From Funneliformis mosseae (lineage: Eukaryota > Glomeromycota > Glomeromycetes > Glomerales > Glomeraceae): 12,579 nt of DNA. Each line of letters starts with the position of its first letter. The stretch's first letter is position 1. Positions 1 through 9,008 of this stretch are shown here, in pieces. Both the position numbers and the translations under genes were made by a program. The stretch lies in the NCBI GenBank assembly GCA_910592005.1, contig CAJVPP010003101.1, positions 1-12,579 on the forward strand, in the 5' to 3' direction. The notes beneath the pieces were generated by a model, which was given only the letters and a program-made list of their open reading frames with translations, was not told the DNA's origin and did not search any database.

Positions 1-59
1 TCTGTTATAATAATATAATAATAAAACAAAATTAACGTTAGTATTTATAAAAATACAAA

Positions 60-2275
60 GTTTAATAGTGACCTACCTGTTCATATTTTATCTGATAAAG
101 CAAATCTTGTTAGTTTTTGGCCTATGCAAGATATTCTTTAACTGATATTTCAGAATTGCTTTTTACGTATGATCATATAAGTTCCATAGAAATTACCTAA
201 CGGTATATATTATAGATGGCATTCTAAGACTTATGATGGTCTGCACATTTTTGAAATAGGAAAGCTGATTGTCTGTTTGATAATCTTGGCATACAGCAAA
301 TCATTTTATATTGATTTTCCTAATATAAAATTTAAGTTATCAAATAAGTAAAAATCTGAAAATCAGAAAAACGAATAAAATTTCAATTAATATTTACTAG
401 TTTAATTTTACAAATGATCAAAGCATATTCATTTCTTCATGCAGTAATCCTGGTATAAGTACTAGCCAAGAAAACTTATCTTTCAATTTTGTAATATGAT
501 GGTATAAGACACCATCATAGACCACTGCCATTCACTTACGAATTTCATCCTTAATACCTGTTATTTTTTCTATATGTAAAAGAACTTTTTCAATATTTGA
601 AATAGAGTTAGAGTTAATATCAATCGGATCAGAAATATAAATATCAGGGGTGTTAACTCTTTGATCAGTAGTTTATTGTTAAGTAATGCTAATCCTAGAG
701 ATATGTATGACACTTAATTCATCATTAAAACTATATAGTTTGAAAACAAGAATATCATTAATTTTGTTAGTTATTATTTCGGCCACTTTTTCTTTTTATA
801 TGTCAGTCAATATTGGCAATTATGTCTTGCATATTGGGCATTTTTTCTTTCGATTCTTAATATTTTGTTAATAATAATTAGAACATTCCTTTATATTGGT
901 AATATTAGTTCCTGTAAATGTTATAAGAGAATCAATTGCATTAGTAGAGAATAATTTTTCTTCAGATAATGAATTAAGAATATTAGCAAGATAATTATAT
1001 AATTCTTTATCAATAGCTTCTTGCATTTGAAAGTTAACATTAAAAAGTTCTTCAAGCTGTAACTTATTAAGGGAGTGATATGCCTAAGGTGAATCAGTAT
1101 GTTAAATTTTGTTTTGTGATGATATATTAAAAGTGACAAAGCTGGTAATAATATGGTAAATCACTGTATTATAGCCTTGGTCAAGATAATTTTTTTGCCC
1201 TCTTTGTTCATTATCAAATGCAAGGAATAAAAGTCTTTTAGGTAATAGTTCTTCTTGCTTTGATAATTCTTTCAGTCATTTTTGAAATTGAAAGTAACTT
1301 CCTGAGCTTATAATATGATTGTCAATATTGATAACCATCTTTGATTATGTGATTGAATACTTAATAGCTGAAAGGGCAAATTGGATTTCTAAAACATACT
1401 TTTCATGTTATGCATCATATATCAAATTAACTGTAACAGCAGTTTTAAAAAGTTTTTCTTGACTTAAAGTATCAGTACTTTGAACATTTTGAACCAAAGT
1501 TTCAATAAATACTATAACAATTTTATTACACTTATTGAGTCATTTACGAGAACTATATATCACAAGATTCTCTATAGAAAATCTATTGCTATCTTAAATT
1601 AGTGATTCTAAATTATTAAATAATAATACGCATTCTGCATTTGCTATCTCAATAATCACATTGATACATTTTTGCTAGTCAGCAAATCTTAAATTCCATT
1701 GTCTAATAAAAACTTCATTATTTTTACATTGTTTATCATATAAGTTTTACATTTTACTTATATTATTATAGGCTTGCTGTAATTATTTCTTTAATTCCGC
1801 TATTTCATTTTTTGGTCTTCTATATAATTTTGTATTTATATAATTTGATTATTAAGGTTTGCTATTAACTGTAATTTCTGCTGACTTTCTATTTGCATAG
1901 ATTTTAAGAGTCTTTTGGCTTCATTAAAATCAGCAATTGAATCGATATTATTATCCTCAAGTTAGAGCCTTTTATTCTCTTGAACGGAACCTACAAGATG
2001 CTGATAAAACTAATTAGTAGCAATGGTTTGATTATAGTGCCTTTCACAAATTGAATAGACATTTAAAGAAAAATGATAGTTAGCAAGTTCAGAAAGGTAA
2101 GTATGATATTGTAAAAGCTTCTTAGCTGTATTTTCATTATCAGCATATCTCCATTTTTGTGATTCTTTAATTTTACAAGGTTTTAATCCAATTTTATATT
2201 TTTCAGCTAGATCTGCAAAATGCATTGAAGATTTCTTGCTTTGGGTTTTAGATAAGTAAACACTACAAAAAAATT
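60..2275 (-). pseudogene. Decayed transposon-like protein gene of unknown function, possibly 5'-complete, left end open
   Basis: Read on the minus strand, a coherent protein can be followed in several frames from about 2270 down to about 70, broken by many stops and frame changes. The longest open piece is 2225-2010 (HFADLAEKYKIGLKPCKI near its start, SICERHYNQ near its end). Further along come an acidic/Lys-rich stretch near 1340-1130 (LAFDNEQRGQKNYLD), a Cys pair segment at 829-885, and a distal part with LIPGLLHEEMNML (about 430-470) and KCADHHKS (about 230-260). I do not have a named domain for it. The Leu-Leu-His-Glu-Glu-Met-Asn and Asp-His-His-Lys blocks recall large multi-copy, transposon-associated families of unknown function in fungi and cnidarians, and the style matches Glomeromycotina hypothetical proteins. 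Stops fall mostly at expected Gln, Arg or Trp codons. It is clearly non-functional here. Which end carries the true start is uncertain; in-frame sequence continues upstream of the Met at 2225 to about 2262. Confidence 0.6.
829..885 (-). other. Damaged zinc-ribbon-like Cys motif within the minus-strand pseudogene
   Basis: On the minus strand the codons read Cys-Ser-Asn-Tyr-Tyr-stop ... Lys-Cys-Pro-Ile-Cys-Lys. The second half is an intact CPxC knuckle (840-829). The first half starts with Cys (885-883) but has Tyr where a CxxC partner would be expected; TGT->TAT is one G->A change. A stop (TAA) follows directly. I infer an original CxxC...CPIC zinc ribbon inactivated by transitions. Confidence 0.4.
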
Positions 2276-2663
2276 ATTTAAATTAGTTAAATAAAATTTT
2301 GTTCTTTCATTTATGTTATTAATAATATATAAAGCAAATACTTAGTTTAAGCTCTCATTTACTTTAACAGAATAAACTTAACTATGTGAGATTATTTATG
2401 ATTATGAAAACTAGACATCTTGTTCTATCTGTTTAAAAAGTTTTTATATTGAACAAATATTGTAAAAAATTTTTTCAAAATACAAGTATAAAATGAATAA
2501 ATGAGCTAATCAAATTTCAAGAATTTGCAATAGAATATTCTAGAACCCGTTTTCTTTTTTGGTATATTTTTTGACTGTAATATAATCTTAATACATAATT
2601 TAATATTATATAATGATTTTTCACATATAAATTTTAAAAAATTGCTATAAAAAGCATAAAGTA
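2276..2663. other. AT-rich spacer without recognisable gene
   Basis: Between the upstream edge of the minus-strand pseudogene and the tandem duplication I see no sustained coding frame, RNA gene or clear repeat. The sequence is homopolymer-rich A/T with scattered stops in all frames. It could hold the promoter side of the pseudogene, but nothing diagnostic is visible. Confidence 0.5.
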
Positions 2664-2885
2664 GATTGTTTACAATATTTACAAACTACCATTTTGTAAT
2701 GTCCTCATATATATAACTTTTCTCCTCTAAGAGAAACTGACTGTTAATGGCTTCACTTTAAAAATATTGAATTTGATTATTTATAATACTTACAAGCTAC
2801 TGTCTTATGATGCTCTTGTATGTGCAATCCTTTTTCTCTTAAAAAAACCAGTTAGTAATACAAATTGCTTATTTATACTTTAACT
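2664..2885. repeat. Imperfect tandem duplication, period 111 bp, copies differing by transitions
   Basis: Copy A begins at 2664 and copy B at 2775. Columns 1-85 (2664-2748 against 2775-2859) align without a gap. I count 28 transition differences and 2 transversions, the rest identical. Beyond that, the copies align only with gaps, B being longer before a shared CTTTA. Nothing coding is evident. The near-pure transition divergence is what a repeat-directed cytosine-mutating process would leave. Confidence 0.75.
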
Positions 2886-3549
2886 TCTTCACATTTACTT
2901 CAAAATTAAATCAAGAAAAATAACTTATTCTTTTTTTTTAATATTAATCAAATAATAGAATATAGAATATATAGATGTTTAAAGGTAATAGCTTTTTTAT
3001 ATATATATTTTACAATAGAATTCAATTAAAAAAACATGATAAATTGTTATAATTCTAATTAATTAGTAATAATATATTTTGACTTGATCTTTTTTATTTG
3101 AACTTATATGATCTAATATAATCCAATATTTTAGCATAGTTATATAGAAAGTTTTTTCTATTTTTATAATAAATGTAAATTATCTTTGATGTTTTATAAA
3201 TTTTAACAAAAACTGATAATATAGAAACAACAATTATAAGATTAAAAAAAGAAAGAGCTTTTAAATAAGTAGCATTATTATTAAATTTTAATAACATATT
3301 AACATATTTTATTTTATTATATAAAGTATTAATTTTTTTTAATAATTACAATATTATTAAATAATAAGTATTTATTTTTACTTATTCAATCATATCATTT
3401 TTTTCAGCTAAGTATCTTCAATAATTTCATTTTTTTTTTTCTTTATAATTCTATATTTAAAGTATTTTTTACATTGATACTATCTATAATTTATTATTTA
3501 ATAACATAATTAAGCTTATAAATTAATACTTTACTATTATCAAATTTTT
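2886..3549. other. Very AT-rich DNA, no supported gene
   Basis: This stretch has long A and T runs and stop codons in every frame. A 67-codon open frame on the minus strand (3297-3094) is hydrophobic and low-complexity with no family resemblance. It lies downstream of the hAT remnant on the same strand, so part of it could be an unrecognisable transposase C-terminus or 3' end. I see no terminal inverted repeats that I can defend. Confidence 0.4.
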
Positions 3550-5310
3550 TTAATAATGACAAGTATTTGCAATAAAGGTATACTAATACTATATCCTATT
3601 AAAAAATATTTTAAATCAATAATCTCTTCTAAAATAATTAATTCATATTGATTCTTTTTATATAATTTACTTTTTTTTATTACTTTTTTAAAAATAATTT
3701 AATAAAAATAATGTTGTTTATGCTGTTAATAGATCTATAATATGATTCTTCATGTAAATAAGAATACATATGATATTTATATTTTTGATGATAGATTTTT
3801 ACAAATATATATACGTATATATATTCACATTATTTTTTCTAATAAAATTTCTTCTTACTAGAGTGTCATTCCATTTTTTTGAAGTCTTATTCAAATATGA
3901 AATAAGATCATAATATACTATAATATGAAAAATACTAGCAAAAATACTTTTTTTTTTATAATTTAAAAATAAAAAATATTTATCTTTTTAAAATTAGAAT
4001 AGTCAAAAATTTTTTAGTAAAACTATTTTCTTGGCATTTTTATCTTTTTTTCTGAGTAATGTAAAAAAAAAGATGGAAGAGTTGTAGATAGAATAGAAGT
4101 AAATAAGATAAACTTTAATATTATTAATAATTATTATCCAAAAAAACTATCTTATATCAATAATATTTAAAATTGCTAAATCAGAATTTTTTCTACTTTC
4201 TTGTATTAATTTTAATTTATATATTTGTTTGTAAAAATTAAAAAAAAAAGTGTAAATAGATTTAATTATTTCCTTATAATTATTAAAATAAGGAATTTTT
4301 TTTATAGTATTTTTAGCTATTAAAGATAACTGATATATAATATAATGATTTAAAGACAAGTAGAAATTTTTTTTTTAATAAAGCAGCTAACCCATTTTTA
4401 ACTCCTATAAATGATTAATTACTAATTAATATATTATAAAATTATTAATTAATAAATTATTAGTTAAATATAAACCTGTTATATTTGATATTTTATTACT
4501 TTTTAAATGATATAATTTATTTACAGATAATCCTTTTTGTAAAATAAATGAATCAATTACTTTAAGTAATAATTCTACAAAAATATTAGATACAGTAGTA
4601 ATTCTTAAATAGTGTAAAGTTAGAATATTAATAATCATATATTTTGAAACTAAAGCTAATGTTTTTTCATCTTTTGATACTGTATTACTTTTATCTATTA
4701 ATAAACTTTAACATAATGATGATTTTATTTTATTAATTACTGCTTTTTCAATTAGGCATGTTAAAGATACTAATAATTCATGTTCACTAACTTTATTTGT
4801 ATATATTGCATAATTAGATCTAAATGATTTTTGTTAATTAAACTGTAATAAAGTTGATAGTTGAAGTACTTGTAAAGAAATATTACTAACCATAAAAATA
4901 GAATGTTCTTTTTAATAATTAACTAAATTAGCTAAATCAGAATAAATATTAATAGTAATACTTTATGTGAAATAAGAAAATAATTATTATGTATTTAAGT
5001 AACTATACTATTCATGCTTATTCCTAATATTTGATTTATGCCTTCTTTTAATATTAGTTTAATTTAGATTAAGAATTTACAAAGAATTTTTGTGTTTAAC
5101 TGAATTTTTGTATCTTTAACAAATTTTAATTTCATAGTATCATATTCTGATATTGCTTATAAACTATTATCTTTTGCTTTTTAATAAATAGTACAAAATA
5201 TAAAATTTTTATTATCAATAATTTGATGTTTTAATTAAGATTGTCTTGTTTATCAAGATGATTTAAAAGTTAAATTTTTTTTAAATAATCAGAATTTTGA
5301 TTTTTTTATT
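3550..5310 (-). pseudogene. hAT-like transposase remnant (TTF zinc finger plus KIAA1586/ZNF862-like core)
   Basis: Read on the minus strand from about 5300 downwards, in two main frames with a break near 4965. At 5200-5180 the codons give F-C-T-I-Y-stop-K-A, matching the start of a TTF-type zinc finger with the second Cys changed to Tyr. A Lys/Val/Glu-rich segment (KVSEHELLVSLTCLIEKAV, about 4830-4735) leads into LIDKSNTVSKDEKTLALVSK (about 4705-4645), which corresponds to the transposase block normally read as an acidic I-D-E-S-N motif, here with Glu to Lys (4692-4690). Then LYHLKSNKISNITG (4512-4472) corresponds to HFGSDGASxMTG, with Gly, Asp and Gly changed to Lys, Asn and Lys. Next, 4359-4150 (SLIAKNTIKKIPYFNNYKEI, LAILNIIDIR) precedes a TAG at 4149-4147 where Trp is expected. 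Weaker similarity runs on to about 3550. Family assignment is from motif recall. Every key change is G->A or C->T, and this is the most degraded unit in the window. Confidence 0.65.
3804..3825. repeat. 22-bp perfect palindrome of alternating A/T around ACGT
   Basis: The sequence is its own reverse complement from 3804 to 3825, centred on ACGT at 3813-3816. In DNA this AT-rich an alternating TA tract is expected by chance often enough. I note it as a structural oddity with no assigned function. Confidence 0.6.
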
Positions 5311-5689
5311 TTATATATTATAATTTTTTTTATTGTTATTATGATTGTAAAGACTATATCTAAAAGAAGTATATGATAAATTAGATTATAGTATAAATGA
5401 AAGAATAGTATAAATTAAGTTAACAGAATTTGTTATAATATTTTAATTAAAAACTTAAATCACTAAAATTATTTATTAAAAATAAAGTGAGCAATGTGTA
5501 AAAAAAAATGTGTAGAAAAAAATGTATGAGAAAAAAAAAGTATTTTAGCAATTATTTTAAATCTGAATTGATATAATCAAATTATTGATTTATTAAATTA
5601 CTATTATAAATCTACTATTCTATTTGAGAAATTAAATAAATAAAAATAGTATTAAAGTTATTTTACAATATTATTATTATCAGTATTAA
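5311..5689. other. AT-rich spacer between hAT remnant and retroelement
   Basis: No coding frame is supportable. The notable structure is a run of short A-rich near-repeats at about 5491-5540 (three blocks of ATGTRT followed by A7-A9). This may contain the insertion boundary of the retroelement or an eroded part of its 5' LTR. I could not find a convincing match to the 3' LTR start (12363 onwards) or to its 9-bp array. Confidence 0.4.
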
Positions 5690-5896
5690 AATTGGACCTT
5701 GTTCAATTTTTAATAATGAACTATTAGACTTTAAACCTAATAGAGACGTATAGCATAACGCTACTCTTTATCTTGTGTATCTTAGTTCTTATTTCTCTTT
5801 TCTTATTTTTTTTTTATATATAATTATCTTATTATTTTCTTTTACTTCAATAAAATATTTCTTATTTCTTATCTAAAACTCTTCTCAAACTTACCG
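5690..5896 (+). promoter_or_regulatory. Possible 5' LTR R/U5 part and primer-binding region
   Basis: Upstream of the gag-side coding tract lies a pyrimidine-rich segment (5761-5890) with an AATAAAATATTT polyadenylation-like block near 5849, followed by CAAACTTACC and then GTGATAACTC at 5896. This composition and position fit an LTR end plus primer-binding site. I could not match it to the 3' LTR because the window stops inside that LTR, and I cannot name the primer tRNA. Confidence 0.25.
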
Positions 5897-6602
5897 TGAT
5901 AACTCTTAATTTGTAATTGAAACTGCTCATATCTAATAAATTTGATTTAATCTAATAAACTGATAGCAAATTAGCTAAGATTATTATAAACTAACTGGAA
6001 TTACTACGTAAACTATAAAAAAGTCAACTTTCTAACATTACGTCTAACAGTTGTAATCTGAAAAAATTGCATATTAACATTTAGTGATGATAATAGGATC
6101 CTCTTTCCTTATTTATGTAATTTATGAGAAACACTCTATGAACAACTTTAGAGAATTGATAAAATACCAATGGAACCATTCAGCTATACATAATAGGTAA
6201 GAGCATAACTTTAGGAAATCAACTGGCAATTTTAATTTAACAGATGACCTATCCTGTATCGCTTGTAATTCACTACCTAAGGAGATTCTGCAACCTTTCC
6301 TTAACTTCTTTGAGTAGACACAACAGGTTTTAGGAGCATTATTATATACTAGCAAAAATATAAAAGCTTTTTAGATTGCAATTGCTGTAGAGTCCACTGG
6401 CGTAAGAAAAATATATTACAAACAAATTCTTAATATCTTAAGATACAGAAATACACTGATACTATCCTTTGAACGAGTAATTACATATTATATTTGAGCT
6501 CAAGCTGAAGCTAACTTCTACTAAAAGAAATTTTGAGATGACTTACTTACATACCTCAATATATCGCTCATAAATCTAAGTCGTAATCCTTCTCCTTCTA
6601 GA
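5896..6602 (+). pseudogene. Coding-like tract upstream of the annotated gag Met: N-terminal gag extension or extra ORF
   Basis: In the frame whose codons start at positions 1 modulo 3, 5896-6080 reads as a Leu/Lys/Asn/Ser-rich, coiled-coil-like peptide (KLAKIIIN, LELLRKL and SNITSNSCNLKKLHIN are visible) with stops at probable Gln codons. From about 6090 the frame with codons at 0 modulo 3 takes over: Met at 6138, MNNFRELIKYQWNHSAIHN, then FNLTDDLSCIACNSLPKEI, then ESTGVRKIYYKQILNILRY. This continues in phase, with six stops, into the Met at 6603. The other frames have roughly twice as many stops. I infer a gag N-terminal region, about 235 codons, lost as an ORF through mutation. A non-coding leader is the alternative. 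Confidence 0.45.
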
Positions 6603-7921
6603 ATGACTAGACCTTCAAAAAAATCAACTTTTAAAAGTAGCGATACCTTTAAATCTACTGAGAAAAATCTCTCCTCCCTTCAAGAAATTTACCCACCTGA
6701 AGAAACTATAATCGCTAATACTACACCTAGCGAAAAAGATACTAATAACCAAACTTTAAGTTTTAACGAAATGATTTTTAATTCTTATGGAGAGACAGGA
6801 AAACCATCAAAACTAACTTTCAAAGGATCTTCAGATGAAGAAGAAATCTCAGACCAAAAGAATACTAATCTCTTATGTTTCTCAAAATCAAAATACAGGA
6901 CTAGTTGTTCACAGGATAAAAAGTCTAAAGGTAAAAGAATTAGTAAACGACAAAGCCATCATTATCCTTTCCACTACAATAGCTCTTCCCCTCCTTCTCC
7001 AGTTCTAGCTTTGAAGATAGTGATTCTGAGAATGATAATAAAAATCCATTTGATACCAATAATATTAAGGACAACGATGAATGAAACTTCTTTCAAATGA
7101 TAAAAAGCCTTTAAACTATTTTCAAAAATGTTAGATTTGAAGGATCCTGAGAAGCTAGATTTGTAGACTTTCCTATATTCAAGGAAGGTAACCAAGATCC
7201 TAGTGATTGATTAGAATGATACAACCACACTTGTGAAGCTAATGACATTTCTGACAAAAAAAGATTGATCCTGATACCATTCTTCATGAAAGGATCAGCT
7301 TTCACCTAGTTTAATAAAATAAAATTTGAAAAAGATTTATACTATTAGAATAATGATAGTGATTGATAACATAAACATTGATCCTTTATCTATCATTTTC
7401 TCAAATATTATTGCATCACTCATATACGAATACAATGGCGATCTGTACTTTGATGATACAAACAAAGGTTTGGACTATCTGTAGAAGAATATGCTGCAGA
7501 AGTCAAATCATTATACCTAAAATTAGATCTAAAATATAATACTCCAGAGGACGAAAAGATTGAATAATTCCTTCAAGAATTATGACTTAAATTTTATACT
7601 GCACTTGCTGCTGCTGCTTCACGTGACTTAGAGAAAACAGTTAACAGAGCTCATTCAATTGAGGTCGTATTATCTTGTGATACTACTTTATCAGGATACT
7701 CCTTAATCAAAGCCTACTTGAATCAAAGTGAAGAATTTAAAGAAGAAAAACAACCTGCTAATATGCAACAACTCATCAATGAAAATAACAAAAAGTTAAT
7801 CAAAGAATTTAAACATTTATTATCTAACACTACTGCAACTCCTAAGTCTACCAATGATCGAACAAATAATAACTGAAAAGATCACTTAAATAATAATACG
7901 TCTGGGAATAATGGACAAAGT

Positions 7922-7963
7922 TGTTTTAACTGTAGAAAAACTAGACATCTTTCTAAGGATTGT
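7922..7963 (+). other. Zinc knuckle 1 (CCHC)
   Basis: The codons give CFNCRKTRHLSKDC, exactly C-x2-C-x4-H-x4-C. The two positions that are normally Gly in retroviral-type knuckles are both Arg (AGA), one G->A from GGA. A TGA follows immediately. Confidence 0.85.
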
Positions 7964-7999
7964 TGAGCACTAAAAATTAATCGTAGCAACAACGATAAA

Positions 8000-8041
8000 T
8001 GTCATAACTGTAAACAATTTAAACATTTCACATGAAACTGC
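8000..8041 (+). other. Zinc knuckle 2 (CCHC) with internal stop
   Basis: The codons give CHNCKQFKHFT-stop-NC, again C-x2-C-x4-H-x4-C and in phase with knuckle 1. TGA replaces a probable Arg or Trp between His and the last Cys. Lys (AAA) sits at both usual Gly positions. Confidence 0.75.
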
Positions 8042-8062
8042 ACCACTCAACCAAAAACCCCT

Positions 8063-8104
8063 TGCCCTTATTGTAAACAGCATGAACATTGGGGAAATTT
8101 ATGT
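8063..8104 (+). other. Zinc knuckle 3 (CCHC)
   Basis: The codons give CPYCKQHEHWGNLC, a third C-x2-C-x4-H-x4-C in the same phase. Many Ty3/gypsy Gags have one or two knuckles, so three in a row is notable. It lacks internal stops. Confidence 0.7.
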
Positions 8105-8162
8105 CTAACTAAAAATAGATTTGAGACTAATAGAAGCCAACGTGCTGCACTTTTATACCATA

Positions 8163-9008
8163 CTCTAATGATACCTAGCAATTAAAATATGCATACATCA
8201 CTAATGGAAACTTTACTACCACAATCTACATATATGACTTCTACTCCTGTTTATCTACCACATCCTCATTTAAACTACTAACAGTGTTTCCAGAGGGTGA
8301 GTATACCAAAGAAAATCCAAACACCTCAAAAGTTATTGAAGCTATTTATTATTATGTTCATATAGATGGAAAACTAATATATTTAATTTTAGATTCTGAA
8401 TCAGCAGGAAGTATGATGTCTAAATCATTTTTTCAATAATTAGAATGACAAATAGAAGGTTCTTCTCAAATTATAATGATAAATATTCAAGGTAGACGCT
8501 CTTGACTATTAGGACAGGTAACGAACATATCAATCCAAATTGATAATGTTGAGATTCCAATGAATGTTGACATTATAGAATCAAATAATTATTACATAGT
8601 TGCTAGTAATGATCGGCTTACCAAGTGTTAAGCACAATTACATTAGGACAAAGGAGCTTTTATTTTTATATGAAATGGAATCATATATCAAGTTCCAATG
8701 ACCTGTTGGGAAAAACCTGTATTCGACCAATTTCAGCAACTAACACTAGTGATAAATCCTGTAAATGACGAATATGAAGAAGAAATTCTAATCTCATAAC
8801 AACATTATACAGTTTTAGAAGATAATATTAGTCAACCAATTCTTGCTGAAGTTAAGCCAGATCAAATTTTAATTCAAGGACAATGATATTCTTCATAATA
8901 CTATGAAAATTTAAAGCAAAACTTTGGTGTTCACCTCCTACCAATGAAAAATGGAAATATCATTAGCAAGGATCAGGAAATCAATGTTGATATCATCATC
9001 GACTTGAT
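8163..9008 (+). pseudogene. pro: Retropepsin-like protease and linker, active site lost
   Basis: Codons at 1 modulo 3. After a hydrophobic lead-in (FKLLTVFPEGEYTKENPNT, 8269-8325) comes IDGKLIYLILDSESAGSMMS (8365-8424). The catalytic D-S/T-G triad of aspartic proteases reads Asp 8392, Ser 8395, Glu 8398, so the Gly is replaced (GGA->GAA). Downstream VTNISIQIDNVEIPMNVDII fits the retropepsin beta-strand region, and SNDRLTK fits the flap/C-terminal motif. The remainder to about 9000 is a linker with stops. Protease normally matures Gag-Pol; this copy cannot. Net -1 shifts flank it near 8160 and 9005. Confidence 0.7.

Larger units (their letters stand above)
6603..8185 (+). pseudogene. gag: gag: capsid/nucleocapsid precursor, broken
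   Basis: The open part 6603-7003 encodes a polar Ser/Lys/Thr/Glu-rich region (MTRPSKKSTFKSSDT at the start, SDEEE, KSKGKRISKRQ, then Ser/Pro-rich). A net -1 shift near 7003 moves the reading to codons at 2 modulo 3, giving SFEDSDSENDNKNPF. A capsid-like region follows, with VEEYAAEVKSLYLKL at 7481-7525 and an Ala-rich stretch AALAAAASRDLEK around 7600-7635, then Asn/Lys-rich linkers and three CCHC knuckles (7922-8104). It ends LYHTLMIPSN-TAA at 8183-8185. Gag packages the element RNA and forms the particle. Repeated TGA/TAA/TAG codons in the 7090-7570 part show it is dead. With the upstream tract, Gag would be unusually long. Confidence 0.75.

Noticed and set aside
71..78. Splice-donor-like AG|GTAGGT on the minus strand at the end of the pseudogene reading
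   Set aside because: It fits a donor consensus, but no acceptor or following exon lies inside the window, so an intron cannot be supported.
686..871. 61-codon plus-strand ORF
   Set aside because: It is antisense to the minus-strand pseudogene, hydrophobic and without family resemblance.
921..1139. 72-codon minus-strand ORF
   Set aside because: The conserved reading (YHIITSFVTFNISSQNKI and onward) lies in another frame of the same strand; this is an out-of-frame shadow.
5340..5690. 5' LTR start matching TGTAACCGG
   Set aside because: Candidate TGTAA and TGTTA sites here do not align with the 3' LTR beyond a few bases even when transitions are allowed.
6122..6355. 77-codon minus-strand ORF with a Cys pair
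   Set aside because: The opposite strand carries the more convincing reading in phase with gag, so this is taken as its antisense shadow.
8150..8190. Programmed -1 frameshift between gag and protease
   Set aside because: The phase change is of the right class, but I see no slippery heptamer with a following structure at the junction. Identical phase changes occur inside domains, so it is more likely one of the random -1 lesions.
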